Source of the DNA: Clarkia xantiana subsp. parviflora
Lineage: Eukaryota; Streptophyta; Magnoliopsida; Myrtales; Onagraceae
Direction: 5' to 3'
Assembly: GCA_036873135.1 (NCBI GenBank)
Contig: JAPTYO010000009.1
Span: forward strand, 27,921,756 to 27,985,755
DNA length: 64,000 nt
A program made the translations under genes and the position numbers. Shown piece after piece: positions 47,281-57,578 of this stretch (position 1 is its first letter; every line of letters starts with the position of its first letter). Below the pieces are notes generated by a model. That model was not told the origin of the DNA, did no database searches, and worked only from the letters and a program-made list of their open reading frames with translations.

Positions 47281-49862
47281 TGGTGTTTCTTCAAGTGTTC
47301 GCCACTAAAAGAATGCTTTAATATTCTGCCATCGAGGTCTTCCAACTTGTATGCATTCGGGGCTGGCATCCCAACGACCTTGTAAGGTCCTTCCCATTTT
47401 GGTGACATCTTGCCGATCCGATCCAAAAGGGTAAACTCGTTGCGACGCCAAACCAGCTCCCCGACGAAGAATTGTCGGGACTTTACTCGCCGATTGTAGT
47501 ACCTGGCTGTCGCCAAACGCATTCGAGCTTGGACTTCATCGGCTTCCCGCCTCTTCTCATCGAGTAAGTCCAAGTCTAGACGCCTCATTTCATCATTCGT
47601 CAGAGGCTCGTAATATCTCATCCGATGGGACGCCACAGCTACCTCTACGGGGGCGACAGCCTCCGTGCCGTAAACGAGGCCAAACGGAGTCTCCCCGGTT
47701 GATCGTTTGGGTGTCGTTCTAACAGCCCAAAGCACGTTTTCCAGTTCATTCAGCCATTTGCCTTTCAAGGCATAGACCCTCTTCTTCAGGCCATCCATCA
47801 CGATTTTGTTGGCTGATTCCACCTGACCGTTAGTTTGAGCATGGCGTACAGAAGCTGTCCGATGCTCGATGTTCAACTCCTCCAGATACTCCCTCACCTG
47901 AGAGCCGTTAAACGGTGGACCATTGTCGCTGATCACCACCTTAGGAATCCCGTATCTGGACACAATATGGGTCTGGAGGAACTTGACGATCTGGTTCCCC
48001 GTCGTTCTGGCCAACGCCTTTGCCTCTTTCCATTTCGAAAAATAATCGATAGCTACAAGTAAATACTTACATTGACCTTGTGCTTGTGGAAGAGGTCCCA
48101 CCAAGTCGATGCCCCATTGCGCGAAGGGCCAAGCGCTCTTGATGGATGTCAGATTAGCAGCCGGAGCCACGATACTCGGGGCATACCTCTGGCACGCGTC
48201 ACAGGATCGGACCAACGCCGTTGCTTCCTTGCTCATCGTAGGCCAATAATAGCCCAAGTTCAGCACTTTCCTCATAATGGATCGGGCCCCTTCATGACAA
48301 GCCGCGACCCCTTCATGTACCTCCTTCAGGATTCGATTTGTGCCGGGCTCTGCCACACACTTCAAGTACGGAGTCGAGAACCAACCCTTCTTGTATAGCT
48401 GATTGTCCAGCATCACGTAATTAGCCGCGATCCGACGTATCCTGTCGGCTGCTACTTTGTCATCGGGGACTGCCCCCGTAGTCAGGTACGCGACTATCGG
48501 GGTCATCCAAGTGGACTCCTCCTCCGTTCCCGCGTCAACGGCACACACCTGTGTCGGGTCGGTGGTCGACAAGATCACCTTCTCCAAGAAGTGCACCTTC
48601 CGATCTTCTTCCAAGGGTGCCCCCAGGGCAAATTTGCTCAGGGCGTCTGCTCCTACGTTTTCCTCCCTCGGGATTGCCTCGATATCGAAGCTTTTAAAGC
48701 TCTCCTTCAAGGCTTGTACCTCGCGCAAGTACTTCTTCATTATCGGACTCCTCGCTTCGTATCGCCCTTGAACCTGGTTCACGATTAAGGCTGCGTCACA
48801 CTTCACTCTCAAGTGATCGACTCCAGTGCCTTTAGCAATTTTCAGGCCCGTGATAAGAGCCTCATACTCCGCTTCGTTGTTTGTGGCCTTGAATGTTAAA
48901 GCCAGGGCATATCGGAGCGGCTCACCTCCACCTGGTGGTATTAACAAAAAGCCTGCTCCTGATCCGTCTGAGCTCGAGGAGCCATCCGTGTACATCTCCC
49001 AGTTATTTTCCTCGTTCGGCTGTTCTGATTGCTCTGCCCTCTCTGGTTGTTCTTCTGTCGGGACTTCCATGGTTGCCCCCTCTACAGGGCCCGCTTCTTC
49101 TAGATCGGGGGCTGTAGATTCTGCTATGAAATCCGCCAGCGCCTGACCCTTAATAGCCGTTCTCGGAGCAAAGTGTATGCGAAACTCACTAAGCTCTACT
49201 GCCCATTTCACTAATCTCCCCGACTCATCCGGTCGATTCAAAAAATGCTTCAAAGGCTGGTTCGTCAGCACAGTAATCTCGTGTGCGTGGAAATAAGGCC
49301 TTAGCTTCCGAGCAGTTGTAATCAACGCAAAGAGATACTTCTCAACGGCAGGATAATTTAATTCAGACTTGGCAAACGCCTTTCTTACATAATAGACAGG
49401 GACTTGATTACCCTCGACAACCTTCACTAATACAGAGCTAATGGCAAATTCAGAAACAGCCAAGTAAAGATAGAGCGGCTCGCCTGGAACCGGTTTTGCC
49501 AACGGCGGGAGGGTGCGAAGGTGCTGCTTGAGTGCTTGGAACGCTTCTTCACACTTGTCGGTCCACTCAAACTTCTTGTTGGCCCTCAGGACTTCAAAAA
49601 ATGGCATTGATCGGTCGCTAGCTTTGGACAGGAAGCGATTCATTGCAGCTAGTCGGCCATTCAGCACTTGTACCTCCCGATGGTTTATCGGAGACTGCAT
49701 CTCCTCAATCGCTCTCAGCTTCTCGGGATTCACCTCAATTCCTCTCTGGCTCACCATAAAGCCCAAAAACTTCCCAGAGTGGACTTCGAAGGCGCATTTC
49801 GTCGGGTTTAAACGGACCTGATGAAGCCTCATCCGCTCAAACTCCAGGGTTAGGTTGTGCAC
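47274..49862 (-). CDS. Pol, C-terminal part: RT thumb, RNase H, second RNase H, integrase (element C)
   Basis: The open frame continues the RT frame after an in-frame TGA at 49878-49880. It starts in the RT thumb region (CAFEVHSGKFLGFMVSQRG). Around residues 120-240 is the degenerate retroviral-type RNase H or connection (YLAVSEFAISSVLVK to LADFIAE). Around 290-420 is a second, complete RNase H (MYTDGSSSSDGSGAGF, NNEAEYEALITGL, EENVGADALSKFA), the arrangement known for Tat elements. Integrase follows: zinc site HEG...H...C..C near 520-560, then the DDE core (WGIDLVGPL, VVISDNGPPFNG, GQVESANK), and a GPYKV module near the end. All three DDE residues are present. The true start is not at 49862; that is only where the frame reopens after the TGA. 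Confidence 0.9.
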   Translation of the reverse strand: MHNLTLEFERMRLHQVRLNPTKCAFEVHSGKFLGFMVSQRGIEVNPEKLRAIEEMQSPINHREVQVLNGRLAAMNRFLSKASDRSMPFFEVLRANKKFEWTDKCEEAFQALKQHLRTLPPLAKPVPGEPLYLYLAVSEFAISSVLVKVVEGNQVPVYYVRKAFAKSELNYPAVEKYLFALITTARKLRPYFHAHEITVLTNQPLKHFLNRPDESGRLVKWAVELSEFRIHFAPRTAIKGQALADFIAESTAPDLEEAGPVEGATMEVPTEEQPERAEQSEQPNEENNWEMYTDGSSSSDGSGAGFLLIPPGGGEPLRYALALTFKATNNEAEYEALITGLKIAKGTGVDHLRVKCDAALIVNQVQGRYEARSPIMKKYLREVQALKESFKSFDIEAIPREENVGADALSKFALGAPLEEDRKVHFLEKVILSTTDPTQVCAVDAGTEEESTWMTPIVAYLTTGAVPDDKVAADRIRRIAANYVMLDNQLYKKGWFSTPYLKCVAEPGTNRILKEVHEGVAACHEGARSIMRKVLNLGYYWPTMSKEATALVRSCDACQRYAPSIVAPAANLTSIKSAWPFAQWGIDLVGPLPQAQGQCKYLLVAIDYFSKWKEAKALARTTGNQIVKFLQTHIVSRYGIPKVVISDNGPPFNGSQVREYLEELNIEHRTASVRHAQTNGQVESANKIVMDGLKKRVYALKGKWLNELENVLWAVRTTPKRSTGETPFGLVYGTEAVAPVEVAVASHRMRYYEPLTNDEMRRLDLDLLDEKRREADEVQARMRLATARYYNRRVKSRQFFVGELVWRRNEFTLLDRIGKMSPKWEGPYKVVGMPAPNAYKLEDLDGRILKHSFSGEHLKKHHA

Positions 49863-49877
49863 ATGATCCTCAGCTTG

Positions 49878-51806
49878 TCAGGACTTCACCAGCATATCAT
49901 CCACGTAAGCTTCCATGGTTTCCCCCAGCATATCTCCGAACAGCTTATTCACCATCCGCTGATAGGTTGCCCCGGCATTGATTAACCCGAAAGGCATGAC
50001 ATCGTAGTGATAGATACACATCCGCCATTTCCCATTAATCTTCTTCACCAGCACTGGATTAGCGACCCAAGTCTGGAATCGGAGTTCTTTAATAAACCAA
50101 GCATCGAGCAGCCTGCCCACCTCCTGCTGATTCGCGATCTTCTTGTCCGTGCCCATCGGACGCCTTTTCTGCGTGATAGGTTTGATCGCGGGATCTATCT
50201 TCAGCTCGTGTACGATCACATCGGGGCTGATTCCTGGCATATCGCTCGGGGACCAGGCAAACAGCTCCTTGAACTCCTTCAACAACTCAATCAATTTTTG
50301 GGCTGTCTCCTCAGTCAGAGCAGACCCGATTTTCACCTTCCTCTGGGGTCCGTCGATCTCAACTTCTTTTAGATCTTCTACGGGGGCGGGGCGCCCAAAC
50401 TCCTCTCTAGGATCTGTATCTGTCTGGAGGACAGTCATGGCCTCTCGCCTCCTCCTCCGGGTGGCGTTAACATAGCATTTTCGGGAAGCTACCTGGTCAC
50501 CCTTGACTTCTCCGACTCCGTGGTCGGTCGGGAACTTCATTTTCTGGTGTACTGTCGAGGCAACTGCCATCAGGGGGTTGATGGTGGTTCTCCCGATAAT
50601 CGCGTTGTAAGTCCCCGCGGAATCAACTACCACGAACTCCACGTTCCTCCTTTCTGATTTCCACCCACTACCAAACTCCACTGGTAAGGTGATTACTCCT
50701 AGCGGATAGGAGGTTGAACCAGAGAACCCGACCATCGGGAAGTTTGCCTCCTTCAGATCTTTCTTCGTTTTTCCCATAGCCTCCAGTGCATCCATAAATA
50801 GAATATCGGAGGAGCTTCCTCCGTCGATCAGAATTCTCTTCACCTCGTACCCGTCTACATCCAAGGTTACCACCAAGGCGTCATCGTGCGGAGTCTCCAC
50901 GCCTATGAGATCCTCCGACGAAAAGGAGATCACCATCTCTTCTTTCAGGGTCCAGGATCGGGACCTCTTACCCACCACCACAGCCGTAGGAATTCTAGAG
51001 GCGTAGACCTCCCGGGAGGACGAGGTATCACCTCCAGCAGCAAACCCTCCGTGGATCACATTAATGGTGCCCCGTCGTTCTTTGCGAGCACTGGAGGGCT
51101 CCGGATCGGACCTCTTCTTCTTTGGGGACCGATCGCGGGATCGAGAATAGGATCGCGATCGGGACCGAGAGCGGGATCGACACCGTTTATCTCCGACGAA
51201 CTCCTTGAGCTTCCCCTTCTGGATCAGTTTCTCGATCTCCTTCTTCAGCTCTCGACAATGATTGGTGTCGTGGCCATTCGCGCGATGGAATCGACAGTAG
51301 CGGTCAGTGCGGGATCCCAAAAACTCTCCTTCTTTCTTCGGGTGGTACCTAGAGATACCTTGTCGTTCCATGACCGTTAGTACCTCCGCCATGGAGCAGT
51401 TGAGAGGAATGTCGAGATCCTCCCGCTTGTCCTTCCTTAAAGAACGCCTATCATCCCTCCGACCAGAGCGTCCTCGATCCCGACTGCCATCGGGTTTGCC
51501 CTTTGACTTACGATCGTCGACAGGTTTAACCGACTGCTTCCCTTTATTCGATTTCGGGGGCTCCAACACTCCAGCGGATATCTTCGACTCCTGGACATCG
51601 ATTTGCCGTTTCACCCTTTTCTGTAGTGCCTCCATATTCCACACGGCTTTCTCAGCCACGCTATGCATTAGGTCGGAACCATAGGGGGCCGTTAGGTTCC
51701 GAATGAATGTACAGATGGTTTCACCTTCCGAGATTTCCTCATCAGTCTCCGCCACACTGGCAGTGTATCGCTGGTAATAATGTGCCAGCGATTCGTCGGG
51801 CCTCTG
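49878..51806 (-). pseudogene. Gag C-terminus, protease and RT of element C, with RT deletion and stop
   Basis: This frame follows a one-base shift relative to the Gag start frame near 51806. It holds the end of the Gag domain (TICTFIRNL), an Arg/Ser/Asp-rich stretch, and a knuckle YCRFHRANGHDTNHC. The protease follows with LIDGGSSSDILF and IIGRTTINP, then the RT. In RT, KINGKWRMCI is followed directly by YHYDVMPFGL. About 57 residues normally lying between these, including the block with the first catalytic Asp, are missing without loss of frame (junction about 50008-50016). The YVDD box is present just before the TGA at 49878. The RT is therefore certainly inactive in this copy. Confidence 0.88.
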
Positions 51807-52693
51807 ACTACCTGGGTCAGGGACCTCAATCTTTTCAGCAAACGTCTACGACCCTGGTACTGCTGAATGAACCGGTCGTGCATATCTGCCCAGCAAGTAA
51901 TGCAGCCTGGGGGCAGACTAAAGAACCAGGCCAGGGCTCTTTCCCCGAGTGTGTTCGGGAACAGCGTGCACACTATGTCTTCATTCGGGGCTCTTCCCAG
52001 ACACGCCATGAGGTGTTTCTGGACATGACGAACCGGATCTCCTTCGCCATCGTATTCCTTTATCGTGGGGATACCCAGCCCTGGCGGGGCTAGGGTGTCT
52101 ATGAGTCGAGGAACGAAGGGATGAGTAGATCGATCCCTCAGCTCCGACACCAGTGGCTTCTGCTCTCCCATGCAGATGTTCACGATCTTTACCACCTGAT
52201 CGGGAGTGATGGGACCATTCAGGGGAATGGTCCTGTGCTGTACTGGTCCTGGCCCATCAACCACGAACCTCTCTGGCTGAGCGGGCACCCTACTCCTGTC
52301 CTGGCCTCGGGGCGGAGCCTCCTGTACGTTCCGAACCTCTGCTGGTAGGGGCGCTTCTTCTAACGGGGGCATCTCCTCCTGCCTCTTCGCAGCCTCTCTA
52401 CGATCCAAGAGAGCCTCAACGGCTGCAAAAAACATGGGCATGGCTTCTGCCACAGCTCTTGTCAGGTCCGTAGCTGGGGGAGCCTCCTGCCCTCTATTGC
52501 CCTGATGCTGAGCGGCAATCTCTTCAGGACCTTCATTATGCCCCCCTGTCTGGGAGAGCTCAGCAGCGGGATGGTTCTGGTTTTCCTCCTGTTCTGGTAG
52601 TGAATTCAGAGTTGTTGCAGCGGGGTGACGAGAGCCACGAGATTGTCCTTGCCTTCTTTGCTTGCCAGCCGCCATTGAACGAGTAGAAGGCAT
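51692..52693 (-). CDS. Gag N-terminal part of element C
   Basis: The most sensible start is ATG 52693 (MPSTRSMAAG), 18 bases after the PBS. An open frame extends further upstream into the LTR but would cross the PBS. Residues 1-170 are low-complexity (Gln/Glu/Pro-rich). The Retrotrans_gag domain follows (WFFSLPPGCITCWADMHDRF, then QQYQGRRRLLKRLRSLTQVV). Near 51806 a one-base indel moves the conserved sequence into the next frame, so the last 38 codons of this frame are not Gag. Whether the shift is a mutation or a programmed site cannot be settled here. Its position inside the Gag domain favours mutation. Confidence 0.85.
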   Translation of the reverse strand: MPSTRSMAAGKQRRQGQSRGSRHPAATTLNSLPEQEENQNHPAAELSQTGGHNEGPEEIAAQHQGNRGQEAPPATDLTRAVAEAMPMFFAAVEALLDRREAAKRQEEMPPLEEAPLPAEVRNVQEAPPRGQDRSRVPAQPERFVVDGPGPVQHRTIPLNGPITPDQVVKIVNICMGEQKPLVSELRDRSTHPFVPRLIDTLAPPGLGIPTIKEYDGEGDPVRHVQKHLMACLGRAPNEDIVCTLFPNTLGERALAWFFSLPPGCITCWADMHDRFIQQYQGRRRLLKRLRSLTQVVRGPTNRWHIITSDTLPVWRRLMRKSRKVKPSVHSFGT

Positions 52694-52710
52694 ATCAGCT
52701 TTTTGTTTGT

Positions 52711-52728
52711 TTCCCACAGACGGCGCCA
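52711..52728 (-). other. Primer binding site of element C
   Basis: TGGCGCCGTCTGTGGGAA on the minus strand, one base from the LTR end CCAACA. The first 11 bases equal those of the element A PBS. Confidence 0.85.
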
Positions 52729-52729
52729 G

Positions 52730-53465
52730 TGTTGGATCACGGTGGAACTCCGGTACGGTCTTTGACGGCGATCCTAGCTCCTTTGCTCCACGCAATCCTG
52801 CAAGAGGGGATAGACCGGGCGGTGACCCAGAATCCCTCTCCGATGCTTAAATGAGTATCTCGTACGGACTGGCAAGCAGTAATCTCAAGTAATGTAATTC
52901 AACGTAAGTGATCTGAGGTGACCTCTTGCCCTTTTATAGGCGAAGAGATACCTCAGTTACCTGGTGAACCGTTGGGGGTGGTTAGCTCGTATCCCGCGTA
53001 TCTCGGGTGTGATCCCGCCTATCTAGGCCATGATCTCGCTTATCTCGGCCACGCCCCGCGTATCTCGGCCACGCTCCGTGTATCTTAACCACGTCCCGCG
53101 TATCTCGGCCACGCATTGCGTATCTCGGCCACGCCCCGCGTATCTCGGCCTTATCCTCTGATAACGAGTCCCGACTAACATCGGGGACTCCAGAGTTATC
53201 TCGTTGTGTCACCGCTCGGGGCCCCTCGTCATCGTGACAGGGCCTATTGTTCTCAGGGATTCATCATCGGGGCCTACTCAGAGGAATCACGTCGGGAGCG
53301 TTCAGCTCGCTTGTCAGGTTCGACTCTGTCGGGACCTCTTCATCCTCGGACTCCCTTCGTCGGGATCCTTTGCCTGGGCCATCTTGGCCTTCGTTTAGGG
53401 CCCACCGGGCCTATTTGCCGTTTCCTCACCATTAAAGGGCCTAACGGCTATAGTCGGACCCATCA
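52730..53465 (-). mobile_element. 5' LTR of element C
   Basis: The LTR is 736 bp, nearly identical to the left LTR, with one additional 20-bp CGTATCTCGGCCACGCATTG copy at about 53100-53120. Confidence 0.95.
52931..52938 (-). promoter_or_regulatory. TATA box of the element C 5' LTR
   Basis: TATAAAAG on the minus strand in context GCCTATAAAAGGGC, conserved in the solo LTR (11276-11283). Confidence 0.65.
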
Positions 53466-53470
53466 GGAAC

Positions 53471-54357
53471 CATGCAACACGCTTTGAAAATTTGTAGTAC
53501 GGGATTGTCATCTAACAAGAGGACGTTTGCTGTAAAGTGTGAAACCTTAAGCAGGAATTCGTAGTAGTTGATTGAAGCTATCCGATTAAGGTATAGTCTT
53601 TGATGAGTATGATCCCTTAATAGGAGATACACACTTTTTGTAGCGTGGGGTCGTTGTCTAATAAGAAAACTTTCGCCATTTATGGGGTGATCAGTCCCGT
53701 ATTGTATTTGCCCGTCTTGTTCTGAATCCAGGGAATGGCGATGATCATGACGGTTTGTCTCTAACAAGAGATGTCACAGCATGTTATTTGTATGTCGTCA
53801 ATAGGACATTGTAGATAGAACGTCGTTAATATGACATTTGAAGCAGGACGTCGTTGGTATGACGCTTTGAAGTAGAACGTCGTTAATATGACGTTTGAAA
53901 TAAAAAGTTGCAATTATGTCCTTGCAAATATGTTGTTGTAGCATGCTGACTTTGAATATATCTTGGGTTTAATTCCAAGTTGTTGATTCCTTGATGACGC
54001 TTTTGATATAGTCGTCAATATGAGTAAGTTGTTGTTGATGATAAGCGTTGTCATAACGTGAAGTAGATTTTTTGCTTGCACATAGGATAATATCTTGAAT
54101 TGTTGATGTAGATAATAAGTGCGTAGTTTTGTTACTTCGCGTTCAATCCAAAATAGCATGCAAGACATAGATATGTACCTACGAAGGTAGATTGACTTCA
54201 TTAGATACTTGCGCGTATTTACATTGTTTTTTCGAGAAGGCGTCAACCGATCATTCCTTCTTAAAACATGTAGAGAAACTAGATGCGATGATTCTAAAAA
54301 CACTTAGAATAGAAATGCGGAAAGTAAACGGAAAGGTAGTTATTTCTCCCGTCTCTT
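53471..54357 (-). other. Non-coding interior of element B, right of the C insertion
   Basis: Collinear with the reverse complement of 30180-31240 of A. It includes a shorter version of the ACGACGTY tandem array at 53806-53905. No pol motif. Confidence 0.75.
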
Positions 54358-54897
54358 TCATGGTTGGTTTGACGATGACGTCGCAGAGTCAGTTGCAACA
54401 AATCGTCTTAACGCGCCCAGCGTGATGCATTCTTCTATCTCCCATCTCAGTGGTAGACACTTGTTTGTGTTGTGTCCCCAGGTTTTGTGGTATTTGCACC
54501 ATTCTTTAACGTTGTTGCCCAAGAAAGCAGTCTTTGGAACAAGTGGACTCGGGAGCTTGTTTTCGAGTAGGTTGACGTAAATGTCTTCAACAGCCGTGTT
54601 TAGCGGTGTGAAGATGTTGTCCATATTGATGTTCGCGCCTTCCTGTTTGTTCGTTTCAGCTTGAACTTCTTTGTCCCAACTGGGGGGTGTACCCCACCTC
54701 AGTTCTTGTTCACACAAGTCTGCCGTCTCGAGCTTGTCTTTTAGATCCGCCATGGTCCTGGTTGTTCGCCATCCATGCGTTCTTCCGAAGAGAAGGAAGG
54801 ATCTGGCGTTCATGTTTGCAAAGAACACGCTTATCACTTCCTCTCTTGTTGCTTTTTCCAAAGAGGCGTTGGCAGCGAATCGGTTAAAGTAGTTCAT
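54358..54897 (-). CDS. Second Gag-like ORF with zinc knuckle, 179 aa (element B)
   Basis: This is an intact 179-codon frame starting at ATG 54897 (MNYFNRFAANAS), same length as in element D. The first third parallels the end of the Gag domain (REEVISVFFANMN versus [11 protein letters not shown]). The knuckle WCKYHKTWGHNTNKC lies near residue 138 and is followed by PLRWEIEECITLGALRRFV, parallel to [19 protein letters not shown] in the main Gag. So two adjacent Gag segments are duplicated in order. It starts about 120 nt after the Gag-protease stop and would need its own start or reinitiation. Function unknown. Confidence 0.65.
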   Translation of the reverse strand: MNYFNRFAANASLEKATREEVISVFFANMNARSFLLFGRTHGWRTTRTMADLKDKLETADLCEQELRWGTPPSWDKEVQAETNKQEGANINMDNIFTPLNTAVEDIYVNLLENKLPSPLVPKTAFLGNNVKEWCKYHKTWGHNTNKCLPLRWEIEECITLGALRRFVATDSATSSSNQP

Positions 54898-55017
54898 GAC
54901 TGGCTCGCCTTCACCCTGCTTGACGGGCCATATCTGGTTCCATGATGAATACTGAACGTACTCTTGTGGATTCCAAACTATAACAGCTTGCTCACGCCTT
55001 CCACAATCAACAATTTT

Positions 55018-57528
55018 TTACTTCTTGAAAGAATTCACTATCGCCACATGGAGATGTTGCCTTGCTCTTAGGGCGTTGACGTAACATCGTCTTGCGGATA
55101 TCTGGTCGCCTAGTACTTCCCCGATCCCGTGGTCATTAGGAAATTTCATCTTCTGATGGACAGTAGAAGGCACGATCACGTAAGGGTTGATCGTTGTTCG
55201 CCCTAAAATTCCATTATAGGCCCCAAGAGATTCCACAACGACAAAAGTGACGTTGACGCGCAATGTTTTCCACCCTTGGCCTAGGATGACAGGAAGCATG
55301 ATCGTTCCCAGAGGGTATGTGGCTGCCCCGGCAAAGCTGACTAACGAGAAAGTTCCCGGAGTCAAGTCTTTAACTGATTTTCCCAGTTGCACCAGGACTT
55401 TGACATGTAAAATGTCAGCGGAGCTTCCACCATCAACGAGGATTCTCTTCACATCATATATGTCGATGTCCATGGTTATGACTAAAGCATCGTCGTGAGG
55501 GTAAACGATGTGCTTTAAGTCCTCCCTGGAAAATTGGATAACCACGTCATCTTGTTCCGGTTGCTTGCGCTTTCCATATCTTGGCAATGTTGCTGCTTGG
55601 GATGCATAAACGTCCCGAGCATTTGACACTTGACCTCCGGCGGCAGGTCCCCCGTGGATGACATTGATAACACCTCGCTTGGCCGGCAGAGGGTTGTCGT
55701 TGACTTTCTCTTTGCCTTTGCTTCCTTTCTTTGATGACTCTGCTTGAGCCTTCTTTGGGGGGCTGTCGCCTTGATCGACGAATTGCTTCAATTCGCCCTT
55801 GAGGACGAAGTTGTTAATGCGGAAACGTAGGCTGACACAGCTGTCCGTTTCGTGGCCGAAGACCTCGTGGTTTTTACACAACTTGTCTTTGTCTTTCCCC
55901 AGCGGACCTTTTCTGAAATTGTTCGGCTCTTTCCACATGTTCACATCCTCCATTTCCTTCAATATCACGGACAGCGGCGCATTCAATGGAATGCAGTCAG
56001 CGAGGTTTACTTCTCTTGGTTTCTGGAAATCTCCTTGAAAAGGCCTTTTCGGCTGAGGCTGCCTATATCTTCCTTGGTGACCACTTGAGGGTGGTTTTGC
56101 TTGATTCTGCTTTGGGTTTTCTTTCGCCTTTGCAGCAGAGACTTTCGCCTTGTTCTGGTTCCTGAACCTTTCTAGGTCCACGAACTCTTTAACTCTCGCG
56201 GCTAACTCTTCTAGAGTTTCAGCTGGGCGCTTTGCCATCTTTTCTGCTAAGGCGTAGCCTCTCCGACTGAGGTTTCGGATGAACGCTCGTACTATCTCTC
56301 CTTCCATCAGGTTCCCCTGAATATCAAAGATATTCTGTTTGAAGCGAACGTAATACTCAGCGAGAGATTCTTCATTTTGCTATTGGACGTCGTCCAGAGC
56401 ATTTGTTCCTTTCAGCAATGTGCGTTCGCCCATATATCGCTGAATGAACTTAGCCTTCAGGTATGCCCATGAGGTGATGCTTCCGCATGGCAGCGAGAAG
56501 AACCAGTGTGCTGCCGTTCCGGCAAGAGTTTGTGGAAACGTCATTGCAAAGTGGTGTGAGTTCTTCGTTCTTCCTAGCAGAGAGGCCTCGTGCTTCTGCA
56601 CGTGTTCCACTGGATCTCCATTTCCGCGATAGAGATCACCTCCAATCCGGTACAGTGCGTATGAGACGCGACTATTTACAAGCTGGTCCGCGAACGGATG
56701 CGACGCCTTTTCCTCAAGCGCGTGCATACCCTTCATCTTCGCTTCTTTCATCTTTTTCTCAACAATTTTTTCTAACATCTCAGCACTAAACCCTTTTACA
56801 GGCGCATCATAATCCGTTGCAGGAATTCGCCAACCAGTGTTATGGTTAATGGCAGATTGATCTCTGCTTGTGGCCTGGAAGGGATCATCCTTCGTTGGCT
56901 GCTGTGAGCGGTGGTGTGGGGGTTGCCTTTCTGCATTCCTCCAATGACGGGCTCCTTGGGAAGGAGTGTATGAACGTGCAGCTTCATATCTTGTATGTTG
57001 GAAAGCATTTTCTGCATGTTGGTCTCTGCCCTGGAATGGACCGCCTTGGCGGGTACTGTCTTGCGACATTTCTCTTGTCGGCGCAGCGTGTTCCTGGGCG
57101 GTTGGAGGTGGTTGGGCCGCATATCCTTGATTTTTCAGTGACTCGCGGAATGCGAGTAATTCTTCCAGCGCAGCCATCATTGCTGGAGTAACCGAAGGCA
57201 TCGGGTTTGCTCCCGTTCCTTGTTGTTCGCCTTGCGGCGTTTCTGTCTGAAATTTATCATCATCATGCATCTATGGCTCAAAACCAGGTGGGGGTGAACG
57301 ATGCTCGTCATTTGGTTCTTGGTGGTTGTGCTGTGCGTCAGGCACATCCTCGGTTGGCATGGATGAAGCTACGGAAGTAGCTCTCGGTGTGTGGGAATGT
57401 CCCGGCTGGCTTCCAGCTGGCTTCTGACCTCCTGCTCTTTTGCTTGCCGGAGACTTCTTAGGACGTCCAGGCCTTTTCCTTGCATTTCTCGCGTTAACCT
57501 CTTCGGGAGGGTTGCGATCACTCGTCAT
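55018..57528 (-). pseudogene. Gag-protease polyprotein of element B, two nonsense codons
   Basis: A single frame runs from ATG 57528 to the stop at 55018 (836 codons), interrupted by TAG at about 57271-57273 (Glu codon in A, after PPGFEP) and TAG at about 56380-56382 (Gln codon in A, after NALDDV). Otherwise it is collinear with the 859-aa ORF of A: Gag domain, knuckle [15 protein letters not shown] with Leu for Trp before it, and protease with [12 protein letters not shown]. It closes about 24 codons earlier than A (VNSFKK then stop). No frameshift is present, so the two stops alone inactivate it. Confidence 0.9.
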
Positions 57529-57558
57529 GTCTTTGCGGTATGATAGCTTTTTGTTCGA

Positions 57559-57576
57559 ATCATGGAGACGGCGCCT
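57559..57576 (-). other. Primer binding site of element B (first base changed)
   Basis: The minus strand reads AGGCGCCGTCTCCATGAT, two bases from the LTR, against TGGCGCCGTCTCCGTGAT in A. The first base is changed (T to A). Confidence 0.75.
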
Positions 57577-57578
57577 AA

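Larger units (their letters stand above)
45005..53465 (-). mobile_element. Element C: Tat-lineage Ty3/gypsy retrotransposon with gag-pol, nested in B
   Basis: LTRs lie at 45005-45720 and 52730-53465, with target duplication GGAAC at 45000-45004 and 53466-53470. PBS is at 52711-52728, and the PPT (TGGGGGCAAA on the minus strand) is at 45721-45730. It encodes Gag, protease, RT, two RNase H domains and integrase on the minus strand, plus an antisense remnant on the plus strand. The LTRs differ by roughly seven substitutions and one 20-bp indel by eye, so it is the youngest large insertion here. Confidence 0.95.
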
